A stretch of 51,700 nt of DNA from DATHVR01 sp035461175 (GCA_035461175.1 DATHVR010000061.1:1-51700), one strand, 5' to 3'. Positions 33,197 to 42,003 are shown, counted from the first letter of the stretch. Notes: generated by a model from the sequence alone, not told the origin. Program-made: numbers and translations.

Positions 33197-34441
33197 CTAG
33201 TCCCTCCTCACCAGGGAACGGACCGCCTCCCGATCCGGCTTGCCGGTGGGGTTGAGGGGAATCCGCTCCACCCGCTGGACCCGAGCGGGGAGTTGATGAG
33301 GAGCGAGTCGGGGCCGGAGCCACTGCCTCAGCTCGCCGGCTCCGACCGGGTCGCCTTCGTAGACGGCCACCACCTGCTCCCCCCACTCGGGATCGGGTCG
33401 CCCCACCACCACCGCCAGCCGCACGGCGGGGTGAGCCACTAGCGCCTCCTCGACCTCCCCCGGCCACACGTTCTCGCCTCCGGTGACGATCACATCGTCG
33501 GCCCGGCCCCGGACCCGCAGGGCTCCATCGGATTCAAGGTCGCCCAGATCCGGGGTGGTGAACCATGCTCCCGTGGGTCGGTCGTCCTCGTCGGCGTACC
33601 CGGGTGAGACCTGAGCTCCTCGCACCTGGATGCGGCCGTCCGCGGCAATGCGCAATTCGATGCCGGGGAGCGGATGGGCGGCCGGGCGGGGCGCAGAACC
33701 GGGGTGCAGCGTTGCCACCTGGGCGCAGGTCTCGGTCATCCCGTAGGTGGGAAGGACCGGCAACCCCCGGGCGGAGGCCGCCTCGAGCACCCCGCTCGAG
33801 ATCGGGCCTCCCCCCACCAGGACCGCCTTCAAACCGGAGAAGGAATCGGAGTCGGCATCGAGGACCCGGCGCAGGACGGTGGGCACCAGCGACGCCATCG
33901 TGACCCCGGAGCGCAACTCGGCGGCTATGCGGCCCGGATCGGCCCCCGGGACCCACCGCACCCGCCCGCCGACGTAGGCGCTGCGGTAGAGGATCGAGAG
34001 GCCACCGACGTGATGGAGAGGCATCACCGCCAGCCAGGTGTCGTCCGGCCCGTGATCGAGATGGGCCGCCGATCCCGCCGCCGCCGCCCTCCAGTTGGCG
34101 ACGGTCAACCGAACGGCTCGGGCCGGACCGGTGGTGCCGGAGGTGAACACGATGGTGGCGGCTTCCCTCTCTCGGGCGGCGCCGGCCGCCTCCACCCGGC
34201 GCTGCCGCTCGGCGGCAGGAAGCCCGCGATCGATCAGCACCACCTGGCGACGGCCGGAAAGTCGCAAGAGGTCCACCACCTCGTCCCGACCTGTGCCGGG
34301 AGACATCACCACCTGCGCCCCCGCAGGCACAGGTTCCTCGATCGCCGCCGCCAGGTCCCCGTAGGTGATCGGCCCGCCGGGTGAGTCGACCAGCACCCGG
34401 CCGGGGTCGTGCGGTGCGATCCACGACGACAGAATGCTCAT
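33197..34441 (-). CDS. menE: o-Succinylbenzoate-CoA ligase (MenE), ANL superfamily
   Basis: Activates o-succinylbenzoate to its CoA thioester in menaquinone synthesis. The 414-aa product is short for an ANL ligase, as MenE is. It has TIVFTSGTTGPARAV (P-loop-like motif), PTYGMTETCAQVATLHPG, GAWFTTPDLGDLESDGALRVRGRADDVIVTGGENVWPGEVEE and the C-terminal catalytic lysine in NPTGKPDREA. The N-terminal part is reduced. Assignment to MenE is supported by menB and menA within 6 kb. ATG at 34441 overlaps the sulfatase-like gene's stop by 4 bp, which couples it to an otherwise unrelated operon. Confidence 0.88.
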   Translation of the reverse strand: MSILSSWIAPHDPGRVLVDSPGGPITYGDLAAAIEEPVPAGAQVVMSPGTGRDEVVDLLRLSGRRQVVLIDRGLPAAERQRRVEAAGAAREREAATIVFTSGTTGPARAVRLTVANWRAAAAGSAAHLDHGPDDTWLAVMPLHHVGGLSILYRSAYVGGRVRWVPGADPGRIAAELRSGVTMASLVPTVLRRVLDADSDSFSGLKAVLVGGGPISSGVLEAASARGLPVLPTYGMTETCAQVATLHPGSAPRPAAHPLPGIELRIAADGRIQVRGAQVSPGYADEDDRPTGAWFTTPDLGDLESDGALRVRGRADDVIVTGGENVWPGEVEEALVAHPAVRLAVVVGRPDPEWGEQVVAVYEGDPVGAGELRQWLRPRLAPHQLPARVQRVERIPLNPTGKPDREAVRSLVRRD

Positions 34442-36534
34442 CGGAGGAACCGCGGCTCCGCGGCCGTCCCCTCCACGAGCCAGGCTTCCACCCTCTCCAG
34501 GCCGCCGTCGAGGAGCGCCGGATCGATCATCGCCTCCCACCTGTGGTCGCCGTCGTCGTTGCGATAGGTGCGTGAGACGGCGATGACCCTTCGCTCACCG
34601 ACGACCGCCACCACCCGTTCACCGTCGATACCCTCGACACCGCCCGACAGGTAGGCCGGGATGGGCTCGGTTCCGGGGAGGTAGGCCGACACCCGTTCGG
34701 CCTGGTCGATGCCGACATTCACCTCGGGCGCTTCCTCTCCGCCGGGGAAGTCGGCTCCGGGCAGCGACTCCCAGCCGGGTGGCGCCAGGAGGTAGCGCTC
34801 GCCGTCGGGGAACCATCGCTGCTGCTCCTTCGCCAGTTCGAGCACCGCCTCCCCCTCCAGGGGCAGCTCGACCTCGCCCTGGGATCCGAGCATCACCGAG
34901 ACCGGACGCGATCGGCGCTCATCGGTGGCGAGAAGGGAGATTCCGTCCACCTGCCAGGGAACCGGGATGTCGATCACCTCGGCGATGGTGGGGACGATGT
35001 CTACGGTCTCCGCCCGGACTTCGTCGACCGTGCCCTGCGGCGGCGCCTGCTCATGGCTCCGGGGATACTTGACCAATAAGGGCACATGGGCCACCGATCC
35101 CACCGACTCAGGGGTGATGACCCGCTGGTGCTCCACCCCCGGGCCGATGGCGATGCCGTGATCCGCCACCACCACGACCATGGCCTCGTCATAGATTCCG
35201 CTCCGGTCGAGAGCGTCGAGGACCTCGCCGAGCATCGTGTCGGTCCATTGCACCTGGATGAGGTGGCGCTGCCACCCCTGGGCGACCAGGAACTCGTCGT
35301 CGCCCCATCCCACCGTCTCCCGGCCCGGTGGTCGGGGAGCGCCGTGCACCCGCCCGTCGGCGGTGAGGTCCCAGGGATGGTGCGGATAGAGGAAGTGGGC
35401 GAAGCGGAGGACCGACTGCTCCCCCACGTCATCGAAGGTGGCGACGAACCGATCCAGTTCGCGACGGCGATCCTCCGCCACCTCGTCCAGGAACCGGTCG
35501 ATGATGTCGAAGTCACTCTCGCCGGCCAGTACGGCACCGAAGCCACCCCAGCCCTGGTCGATCGGGGGAAGGCCGTCCGAGATCGCATCCGGCAGGGTGA
35601 CGTGCCCGTAGACCACGGCCAGGTCCTCGGCGATGGCGCCCCACCGCTCCCCGGCCGGGTCGACGGGCTGGCTGACGTTCCCGCAGATGAAAGAGGGGCA
35701 CAGCTGGGTGACGTTCTCCACGGCCTCGATGTCGTAGGCGTTGGAGAGAAGGGAGAACAGGGTGAAGGGATGGTCGGAGGTGATGGGGATGCTGCCCTCG
35801 GCCACGGCCCGGCCGGTGAGAATCGAGGGCACCGCCTCCTCGGTCTGCTGACGGACGCTGACGGCGTTGCGATACCAGACCCCGTCGGCCGCCAGCCGGC
35901 CGAAGTTGGGCAGGTGGCGGTCATCGATCGACCCGTCACCCGTCATCAGCGACGCCGCCGGGAGCTCGTCGAAGACGATCAACACCAGCGGCACCGGCCG
36001 GCCCGCCTCCAGGGCCTCGGGGAGGTCGGACCGGGACAGGAAGAGGATGTCGGAGGTGGGGGTGCCGACCGCGAACCACAGGCCCACCACCAACGGGGCG
36101 AGACCCAGATAGGTAAGGCCGCTCCGGACCGCCCCCACCCGGGCGTAGGCCGCGGCCAAGCCCACCCCTACCAGTCCCGCCGCCGCCACGAAAACGACGG
36201 CCGGCCACCCGTCGAAGCCGAGCGTGACCATCACCGTTGCCACCGCCACCGCCGTCAGGACGGCAAGAACGATCAGGTGGACGAGCGCCGCACCGGACGG
36301 GCTGAGGGGGCGGATCAGCAACACGGGCAGAGCCAGCACCGCCGGAGCCAGGAGCAGCCCGATCGCGAGCAGACCGATATCGAGGGCGGGGAAGCGGCGG
36401 GCGATGAAGAACTCGGGATTGCGGCCCAGGAGGTCGAGCAGCGGCTGGCCCAGCGCCAGGGCACCAACGCCCAGGATCGATGCCACCACCGCCGTCGGGC
36501 GCAGACGCCCGAGGCGCTCGAGCAGGCGGGTCAT
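34438..36534 (-). CDS. Sulfatase/alkaline-phosphatase-fold membrane protein
   Basis: A 698-aa protein with about five N-terminal membrane segments (about 13-33, 50-73, 83-104, 110-130, 138-156) and a large extracytoplasmic hydrolase domain of the sulfatase/LTA-synthase fold. Metal-site hallmarks are VLIVFDELPAASLM near 183-196, AVSVRQQTEEAVPSILTG (the residue in the nucleophile region is Thr or Ser), FAHFLYPHHPW and VVVVADHGIAIG. The layout resembles phosphoglycerol or phosphoethanolamine transferases and polysaccharide-modifying sulfatases. The substrate is unknown. It overlaps the upstream methyltransferase and the downstream menE by 4 bp each. Confidence 0.85.
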   Translation of the reverse strand: MTRLLERLGRLRPTAVVASILGVGALALGQPLLDLLGRNPEFFIARRFPALDIGLLAIGLLLAPAVLALPVLLIRPLSPSGAALVHLIVLAVLTAVAVATVMVTLGFDGWPAVVFVAAAGLVGVGLAAAYARVGAVRSGLTYLGLAPLVVGLWFAVGTPTSDILFLSRSDLPEALEAGRPVPLVLIVFDELPAASLMTGDGSIDDRHLPNFGRLAADGVWYRNAVSVRQQTEEAVPSILTGRAVAEGSIPITSDHPFTLFSLLSNAYDIEAVENVTQLCPSFICGNVSQPVDPAGERWGAIAEDLAVVYGHVTLPDAISDGLPPIDQGWGGFGAVLAGESDFDIIDRFLDEVAEDRRRELDRFVATFDDVGEQSVLRFAHFLYPHHPWDLTADGRVHGAPRPPGRETVGWGDDEFLVAQGWQRHLIQVQWTDTMLGEVLDALDRSGIYDEAMVVVVADHGIAIGPGVEHQRVITPESVGSVAHVPLLVKYPRSHEQAPPQGTVDEVRAETVDIVPTIAEVIDIPVPWQVDGISLLATDERRSRPVSVMLGSQGEVELPLEGEAVLELAKEQQRWFPDGERYLLAPPGWESLPGADFPGGEEAPEVNVGIDQAERVSAYLPGTEPIPAYLSGGVEGIDGERVVAVVGERRVIAVSRTYRNDDGDHRWEAMIDPALLDGGLERVEAWLVEGTAAEPRFLR

Positions 36535-37889
36535 CGGACGAGATGATAGAGGCGCCGGGTACCACCCTCGAGGCCGGCTTGGTCGGCGATGCGGAAGTGA
36601 GTCGAGATGAGGCGTTCGAAGTCAGCCTGTCCTCGGTCCCGATGCAGCTCCTCCTCGCGCTTGTTGGCGGTGAGCCGGCTCACCATCGGGTCGTCCTCGG
36701 CCACGAACTCCACGACCACCGGGCAATCGAACGAGGCCAGCCACTCCAGCACCCGAGCCGGGGGTACCGAGGCCGTGTAGATGAGGTGGTGAATGAGGCC
36801 ATAGGCCACCACCAGGTCGGGGGCAGCGCGTGTGAACAGGGCCGGTCGTTCCACTCCCGCCCAACCCTGGGCGGGGGAGGGATTGGACAGATCGGCCAGG
36901 ACCGGGATGAGGGGAACGTCTCCCGGCAGCGAGGCGTAGAGACCGTCCAGGACCATCTCGTCACCGTCGACGGCGATGGCCACCGCCCCGGCCGCCACCG
37001 CCACCCGGCTGAAGTGGCCGTCGTTGGCGCCCAGATCGAGCACCACCCCGGGCCGGTGTTGATCCAGGGCCGCCCCCAGAAACGCGGTCTTGGCGTCGCG
37101 GTCCCGCCCGACGTGGTCGCAGCCGTGGTACTCGGACCAGCCCGGGTCCTCCTCGTCCCAATCCAGCGAATCCACCACCGAGCGGAGCTTGCGTACGTTG
37201 GTGAGGATCATGTCGGCCGAAAAGCCGGCCTCGGCCAGTCGCGAGCGGACCGCCTGGCCGGCCAGCCGCGCCTCGGCCCGGGCCTGCAGCCCGACATGGA
37301 GGATGGCGGTGGGCGACGCCTTGCGCCGGGCGGGAAGCAACTTCCACATCTGATGGGCGGTCGGGCCTTCGGGATCGCCTCGCAGCCAGGGCTGGAACGG
37401 CACCCCCACCCATGCCCGCAGCATCAGCGGGTAGAGGAACTGGCGGCAGAACTGGCGATAGCCCAGCCAGGGCTCGCCCTTCCGGTAGCGCTCGAAAGAC
37501 CCGATATCGATGAACTGCGGGCGCCCGGCCGGGAACTGGATGTTGTAGGGGGTGGCGTCCTTGAGGATCATCCCCTCGCCCAACGCCTCCACCATCAGGT
37601 CGAGCTGGAGCAGAGCGGCGTCGCGGAGCATCGAGAAGGTCCACTCGAAGGGATAGGAGATGAACGGGAGCCGGGGGTGTTCGAGGACGGCGGCGGCGCC
37701 CTCGACCGGAGACGCTGCGCGGGCAGAAATCAGCCGGCCCGAGTCCATCGCCGCAGGGGCGAACCGGGTGGCGGAGAGCTGCTGCCAGTCGTCCCGACCG
37801 CGGCCGTCCAACAGCCGGGTCACCGATGCGTCCCCCAGGACGACACGAGAGGCCGGGTCGCGAAACGACCCGGGATCCGCCCGATTCAA
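36531..37889 (-). CDS. Kinase-like domain fused to SAM-dependent methyltransferase (NoeA-like)
   Basis: A 452-aa protein. The N-terminal half contains GEGMILKDATPYNIQFPAGRPQFIDIGSFERY, in which D-A-T-P-Y-N has the D+5 Asn spacing of a kinase catalytic loop and FIDIG resembles the DFG metal-binding motif. The C-terminal half is a class I methyltransferase with motif I VVLDLGANDGHFSRVAV (about 285-301), AVDGDE (motif II acidic residue) and DLVVAYGLIHHLIY. It resembles proteins annotated as nodulation protein NoeA or SAM-dependent methyltransferases. The substrate is unknown. ATG at 37889 region start; the sulfatase-like gene overlaps its stop by 4 bp. Confidence 0.8.
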   Translation of the reverse strand: MNRADPGSFRDPASRVVLGDASVTRLLDGRGRDDWQQLSATRFAPAAMDSGRLISARAASPVEGAAAVLEHPRLPFISYPFEWTFSMLRDAALLQLDLMVEALGEGMILKDATPYNIQFPAGRPQFIDIGSFERYRKGEPWLGYRQFCRQFLYPLMLRAWVGVPFQPWLRGDPEGPTAHQMWKLLPARRKASPTAILHVGLQARAEARLAGQAVRSRLAEAGFSADMILTNVRKLRSVVDSLDWDEEDPGWSEYHGCDHVGRDRDAKTAFLGAALDQHRPGVVLDLGANDGHFSRVAVAAGAVAIAVDGDEMVLDGLYASLPGDVPLIPVLADLSNPSPAQGWAGVERPALFTRAAPDLVVAYGLIHHLIYTASVPPARVLEWLASFDCPVVVEFVAEDDPMVSRLTANKREEELHRDRGQADFERLISTHFRIADQAGLEGGTRRLYHLVR

Positions 37890-37895
37890 TCGGGC

Positions 37896-38090
37896 TCAGC
37901 CTTCCTGCTGCTGGTCCGCCGGGACCTGTTCCTCGGCGTCGGCAACGGTCGGATCTTCCTCCCCGGAGGCGGACCGCGCTCGCCAGCGGTTGCGCATCGC
38001 CTTGGCGGCGACACCCAGCCCGGCCACGCCTCCCAGCACCGCCTGGAGTATGAGGCTTCCCGAGCCCGGATCGAGATAGGCGAAGATCAT
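37896..38090 (-). CDS. 'YLDPGSGS' membrane mini-protein
   Basis: A 64-aa protein beginning MIFAYLDPGSGSLILQAVLGGVAGLGVAAKAM, followed by a basic stretch (RNRWRAR) and an acidic/Gln-rich tail. One membrane segment covers about 13-31. From memory, short proteins with this YLDPGSGS..Q start sit beside sulfatase-fold and polysaccharide genes in diverse bacteria; their role is unknown. GAAGGGAA precedes the ATG. It is first in the run mini-protein, methyltransferase, sulfatase-like, menE, with only 6 bp to the methyltransferase. Confidence 0.78.
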   Translation of the reverse strand: MIFAYLDPGSGSLILQAVLGGVAGLGVAAKAMRNRWRARSASGEEDPTVADAEEQVPADQQQEG

Positions 38091-38211
38091 GTGGTGTTTC
38101 CCTTCTGGTCAACGACTGCAGATGTCGTCGGCCACATGATCGTTGATCTGAAACGTGACGCCAACTGATAGCGGGCGAACCAGCGGCGGTCGAGCCCCTA
38201 ACCTGCCCTCC

Positions 38212-39111
38212 ATGGTCTCCGCCCTTTTCGACGCCGACCTCTGGGACGAGGTGGCGGGTTTCGATTTCTCCGACATCACCTACCACCGCGCCCGCGATAC
38301 CGGAGCGGTGCGCATCGCCTTCGATCGTCCCGAGGTGCGAAACGCCTTCCGGCCCCACACGGTCGACGAGCTGTACCTGGCGCTCGACCATGCCCGCCAG
38401 ACCCCCGATGTGGGGTGCGTGATCCTGACCGGGAACGGGCCCTCGCCCAAGGACGGCGGCTGGGCCTTCTGCTCGGGGGGCGACCAGCGCATCCGGGGTA
38501 AGGAGGGCTACCGCTATTCGGAGGACGACGGAGGCGAGCAGATGGACCCGGCCCGCCTCGGTCGACTCCACATCCTCGAGGTCCAGCGCCTGATCCGGTT
38601 CATGCCCAAGGTGGTGATCGCGGTGGTGCCGGGGTGGGCGGTGGGCGGGGGTCATTCCCTCCACGTGGTCTGTGATCTCACCCTCGCCTCCGCCGAGCAC
38701 GCCATCTTCAAACAGACCGACGCCGACGTCGCCTCCTTCGACGCCGGCTACGGATCTGCCTATCTGGCCCGGATGGTGGGCCAGAAGCGGGCCCGTGAAA
38801 TCTTCTTCCTGGGACGTTCCTACTCGGCCGACGAGGCTCACGCCATGGGAATGGTCAACGCCGCCGTCCCTCACGAGGAACTCGAGGCGACCGCCCTCGA
38901 GTGGGCCCGGGTCATCACCTCCAAGTCCCCCACCGCCCAGCGGATGCTGAAGTTCGCCTTCAACCTGGTCGACGACGGCCTGGTCGGCCAGCAGATCTTC
39001 GCCGGGGAGGCCACCCGCCTCGGATACATGACCGAGGAGGCCCAGGAGGGAAGGGACGCCTTCCTCGAGAAGCGGCCGCCTCGATTCGGCGACTACCCGT
39101 GGCACTTCTGA
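38212..39111 (+). CDS. menB: 1,4-Dihydroxy-2-naphthoyl-CoA synthase
   Basis: Crotonase-fold enzyme that closes the naphthoquinone ring in menaquinone synthesis. The 299-aa product has the MenB signatures ITYHRARDTGAVRIAFDRPEVRNAFRP, WAFCSGGDQRIRGKEGY, VPGWAVGGGHSLHVVCDLTLAS, FKQTDADVASFDAGYGSAYLARMVGQKRAREIFFLG and C-terminal FLEKRPPRFGDYPWHF. The Asp in TDADVASFD and the Tyr-containing C terminus match MenB rather than general enoyl-CoA hydratases. ATG at 38212 is chosen, with family similarity starting near it. menA follows after 19 bp. Confidence 0.95.
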   Translation: MVSALFDADLWDEVAGFDFSDITYHRARDTGAVRIAFDRPEVRNAFRPHTVDELYLALDHARQTPDVGCVILTGNGPSPKDGGWAFCSGGDQRIRGKEGYRYSEDDGGEQMDPARLGRLHILEVQRLIRFMPKVVIAVVPGWAVGGGHSLHVVCDLTLASAEHAIFKQTDADVASFDAGYGSAYLARMVGQKRAREIFFLGRSYSADEAHAMGMVNAAVPHEELEATALEWARVITSKSPTAQRMLKFAFNLVDDGLVGQQIFAGEATRLGYMTEEAQEGRDAFLEKRPPRFGDYPWHF

Positions 39112-39130
39112 GCCATCGCTGCCGGTGGCG

Positions 39131-40027
39131 ATGACCCCGGCCACCGACTACTCCCATCCCTGGGTCGAGGCGGCCCGCCCCCGCACCCTTCCCGCCGCCG
39201 CCGCCCCGGTACTGGTGGGGGCCGGACTGGCCGCCGGCGACGGCGTGTTCCGGTTCGACGCCTTCGGGGCCGCCCTGGTCGGAGCACTCGCCATCCAGGT
39301 GGCGGCCAATTTCGCCAACGACGCCTCCGACGCCCACCGGGGGGCCGACGCCCCGGACCGGGTGGGGCCGCCGCGGATGGTGGCGGCCGGGCGGATCAGT
39401 TCCCGGGCGATGTGGATCGCCACCGCCGCCGCCGTCGGTGTGGCGACCCTGTGCGGGGTGTGGCTGGTCGCCATCGCCGGCTGGGTGGTGGCCGCCATCG
39501 GCGTGGCCTCCGTCCTCGCCATGCTCACCTACGTGGGGGGCCCGATCCCCTACGGCTATCGCGGCCTGGGTGAGGTGTTCGTGTTCGTCTTCTTCGGCCT
39601 CGCCGCCACCGTCGGCAGCCGCTACGTCCACGACACCAGCGCCCCCCGTTCGGCCTGGATCCTGGCGGTCCCGATGGGGATGCTGGCGGCGGCCATCCTG
39701 GTGGCCAACAACCGTCGCGACATCGACACCGATGCCCGGGCCGGCAAGCGCACCCTGGCCGTCATGCTGGGTCGACGGCGTACCGCCCATCTGTACGCCG
39801 TCCTCACCTACGGCGCGTTCGCGGTCATCGCGGTGGCCGCCACCGCCGGCTGGACGCCCCGCCCGACCGCACTCAGCGCCCTGCTGGCTCCGTACGCCAT
39901 TGGTCCCAACCGCACCATTTCATCCGGAGCGGAGGGACGGGCGCTGATACCGGTCCTCGCCCACACCGCCCGCCTGGAACTGTGGACGGGAGCGTCATTG
40001 GGGTTGGCCGCCGCCATCGCCGGCTGA
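39131..40027 (+). CDS. menA: 1,4-Dihydroxy-2-naphthoate prenyltransferase
   Basis: Integral membrane UbiA-family enzyme that attaches the polyprenyl tail in menaquinone synthesis. The 298-aa product has about eight membrane segments and both Asp-rich motifs: NFANDASDAHRG (about 61-71) and NNRRDIDTDARAGKRTLAV. PRTLPAAAAPVLVG near the N terminus is typical of MenA. ATG at 39131 is chosen; GTG at 39125 would add two residues. It follows menB closely and is probably co-transcribed. Confidence 0.94.
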   Translation: MTPATDYSHPWVEAARPRTLPAAAAPVLVGAGLAAGDGVFRFDAFGAALVGALAIQVAANFANDASDAHRGADAPDRVGPPRMVAAGRISSRAMWIATAAAVGVATLCGVWLVAIAGWVVAAIGVASVLAMLTYVGGPIPYGYRGLGEVFVFVFFGLAATVGSRYVHDTSAPRSAWILAVPMGMLAAAILVANNRRDIDTDARAGKRTLAVMLGRRRTAHLYAVLTYGAFAVIAVAATAGWTPRPTALSALLAPYAIGPNRTISSGAEGRALIPVLAHTARLELWTGASLGLAAAIAG

Positions 40028-40073
40028 TCCGGGCCCCGGTCCGCTTCCTGCCCTCTACTGTGGAGGCATGGAC

Positions 40074-40832
40074 ATGTTCGACCTCACCGGCCACGTCTCG
40101 GTGGTCACCGGCGGCAACCGGGGCATCGGGCTGGGGATGGCGCGGGGGCTGGCCCGGGCCAACGCCTCCGTCGCCCTGTGGGCCCGGGATCTGGATCTGG
40201 CCGAGAGGGCCGCAGGAGAGATGAGGGACCTCGGGACGGGCGAGATCGAGTCGTTCGGTTGCGACGTCACGTCGGAGACGGCCGTGGCCGAGGCCCTCGA
40301 TGCCACCATCGACCGCTTCGGGAAGGTGGACTCCCTCTTCGCCAACGCCGGGACCACCTCGGGAGTCTCGTTCCCCGAGATGGAACTGTCCGAACTCGAG
40401 TCGCTGTTCGAGGTGAACGTGAGCGGGGTTTTCCTCGTCACCCGGGAAGTGGCCCGCCATCTCATCTCCCGCGACTCCCCCGGCTCGATAGTGATCACTT
40501 CCTCGATCGCCGCCCACCACGGCCTCCCCACCGCTCCCCACTACTCGGCTTCGAAGGGTGCCGCCACCGCCTTCGCCCGCGCCCTTGCCGTCCGTCTCGC
40601 CCGCCACCGGATCCGGGTCAACGTCATCGCACCCGGTTGGATCGCCACCGAGATGACCGATGACCTCCAGGGCCACGACCGTTTCGAAGCCTCGCTTCAG
40701 AGCCGGGTGCCGATGCGGCGCTGGGGCGGGGCCCAGGACTTCGAGGGCGCCGCCGTGTTTCTGGCATCGGACGCCTCGTCCTTCATGACCGGGGCCGAAA
40801 TGACCATCGACGGCGGATATTCGGCCTATTGA
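40074..40832 (+). CDS. Short-chain dehydrogenase/reductase
   Basis: A 252-aa classical SDR: TGGNRGIG cofactor loop at about 12-19, FANAGTT, catalytic Ser in ITSSIAAHHG, YxxxK in HYSASKGAA, and the C-terminal FMTGAEMTIDGGY typical of FabG-like enzymes. ATG at 40074 is preferred because GGAGG at 40062-40066 is then at 7-base spacing; the ATG at 40068 is only one base from it. The gene follows menA by 46 bp, but no menaquinone role is implied by the sequence. Substrate unknown. Confidence 0.92.
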   Translation: MFDLTGHVSVVTGGNRGIGLGMARGLARANASVALWARDLDLAERAAGEMRDLGTGEIESFGCDVTSETAVAEALDATIDRFGKVDSLFANAGTTSGVSFPEMELSELESLFEVNVSGVFLVTREVARHLISRDSPGSIVITSSIAAHHGLPTAPHYSASKGAATAFARALAVRLARHRIRVNVIAPGWIATEMTDDLQGHDRFEASLQSRVPMRRWGGAQDFEGAAVFLASDASSFMTGAEMTIDGGYSAY

Positions 40833-40903
40833 GCAATTGTGCCCTACCGGAGCGTTTCGGAATCCACTACACCGGGCAGGGAGTGACCAAACAACGGAGG
40901 AGT

Positions 40904-41296
40904 ATGAACATTCTGAAAACCATCGAAGACAACGCCAGCGAGTTCGTGTCGCAGGTGGCCATGCCCGTGGCCGAGCGCGTCCGTGACACCGCCGACGACC
41001 TCATCGACAAGATCGGGACCGAGTCCCGTGAGTTGAGCAAGGAAGTGGGCTCGCGGGTCTCCAACCAGATGGAGCACCTTCCTGCCAAGACCCTGAAGCG
41101 GTTCAATCTGGTCACTGCCAGCCGCTCACGCCGTCGTACCTTCTTCGGCATGCTGGTGGGTTTCGCTCTGGGAGCAGTGGTCTTCCGGCTCTTCACCGGC
41201 GAGGACGGCGCCCGCCGCCGCCATGCCATCATGGAGAAGCTGGGAATGGCCGGCCCTCAGCCAGCCGCCGCCATCACCGGCGACCTCCCCCGCTGA
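40904..41296 (+). CDS. Small membrane-associated protein of unknown function
   Basis: A 130-aa protein. Residues 1-65 form an amphipathic, heptad-like helical region (TIEDNASEFVSQVAMPVAERVRDTADDLIDKIGTESRELSKEVGSRV). A basic stretch (ASRSRRRTF) precedes one membrane segment at about 84-101 (FGMLVGFALGAVVFRLF). The ATG at 40904 has CGGAGGAG upstream, a strong ribosome binding site. No family is recognised. A palindromic repeat (41304-41353) follows its stop by 7 bp. Confidence 0.72.
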   Translation: MNILKTIEDNASEFVSQVAMPVAERVRDTADDLIDKIGTESRELSKEVGSRVSNQMEHLPAKTLKRFNLVTASRSRRRTFFGMLVGFALGAVVFRLFTGEDGARRRHAIMEKLGMAGPQPAAAITGDLPR

Positions 41297-41303
41297 CCTA
41301 GGC

Positions 41304-41353
41304 GCTTTCGCGACAGAATTGCGCGCCATGGCGCGCAACTCTGTCGCGAAAAG
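41304..41353. repeat. Dispersed palindrome, copy C
   Basis: A 50-bp near-perfect palindrome with arms CTTTCGCGACAGAATTGC and GCAACTCTGTCGCGAAAAG around the same GCGCGCCATGGCGCGC centre as copy B. It fills nearly all of the 59-bp gap between two convergent genes, a position that suits a bidirectional terminator. Confidence 0.93.
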
Positions 41354-41355
41354 AC

Positions 41356-42003
41356 TCAGACCGGGGGGAGGCGGGTGTCGTCGATCGAGGCTCCCAGCTG
41401 GCTTTCGACCGTCACCACCCCCGCCACCCGGCGGGAGAACTCTTCCAGCATTCGCTTCTCGGTCACGGATCCGACCGTGCCGGAGAGGTGAACCACCCCT
41501 CCTTCGACCCGCACTTTGACCGCGTCGCGGTCGGCACCGATCAAGCCGACCACGCCCTCGTTGACGATGTCCGACTCGATCCGCTCGTCGGGGCGGGCGA
41601 ACACCGACATGAGGTCGGCGCGCGATACCAGTCCCACCAACTGCCCCTCGCGGCTCAGCACCGGGAGCCGCTTCACCGAGTGCTCGGACATGGCCCGGGC
41701 GGCGGCCGCCACCGACTCGTCGGGGCCGATGGTGAGGGGTTCGGGGGTCATGGCTTGGCCCACCGTCCCGCCCAGTTCGCCCTGCTTCCGCCCCAGTAGC
41801 GCCGCCAGCAACCCTCCCCCGTCGACGGCAAGGCGAGACACGAAGTCCGACTCGGTGATGATTCCCACCAGGCGGTCCCCGTCCACGACCGGCAACCCCG
41901 AGATCCGGTGCCGTCCCATCAGCACGGCCGCCTCCTTGAGCGGCACATCGGGGCCAATCGTGACCACCGAGGCCGTCATGACGTCACGAACTCTTACCTT
42001 CAC
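41356..42003 (-). CDS. CBS-pair and BON domain protein
   Basis: A 215-aa protein with two CBS domains (VRDVMTASVVTIGPDVPLKEAAVLMGRHRISGLPVVDGDRLVGIITESDF at about 5-55; VGQAMTPEPLTIGPDESVAAAARAMSEHSVKRLPVLSREGQLVGLVSRADL at about 78-130) and a BON domain (about 140-205, DRDAVKVRVEGGVVHLSGTVGSVTEKRMLEEFSRRVAGVVTVES). CBS pairs bind adenine nucleotides and BON domains often bind membranes or lipids; the role here is unknown. GTG at 42003. It is divergent from ppdK, an enzyme of adenylate and phosphate metabolism. Confidence 0.92.
   Translation of the reverse strand: MKVRVRDVMTASVVTIGPDVPLKEAAVLMGRHRISGLPVVDGDRLVGIITESDFVSRLAVDGGGLLAALLGRKQGELGGTVGQAMTPEPLTIGPDESVAAAARAMSEHSVKRLPVLSREGQLVGLVSRADLMSVFARPDERIESDIVNEGVVGLIGADRDAVKVRVEGGVVHLSGTVGSVTEKRMLEEFSRRVAGVVTVESQLGASIDDTRLPPV

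Noticed and set aside
36961..39144. Long minus-strand open frame crossing the methyltransferase, mini-protein and menB genes
   Set aside because: It is out of frame with three clear genes and has low-complexity composition; an antisense shadow.
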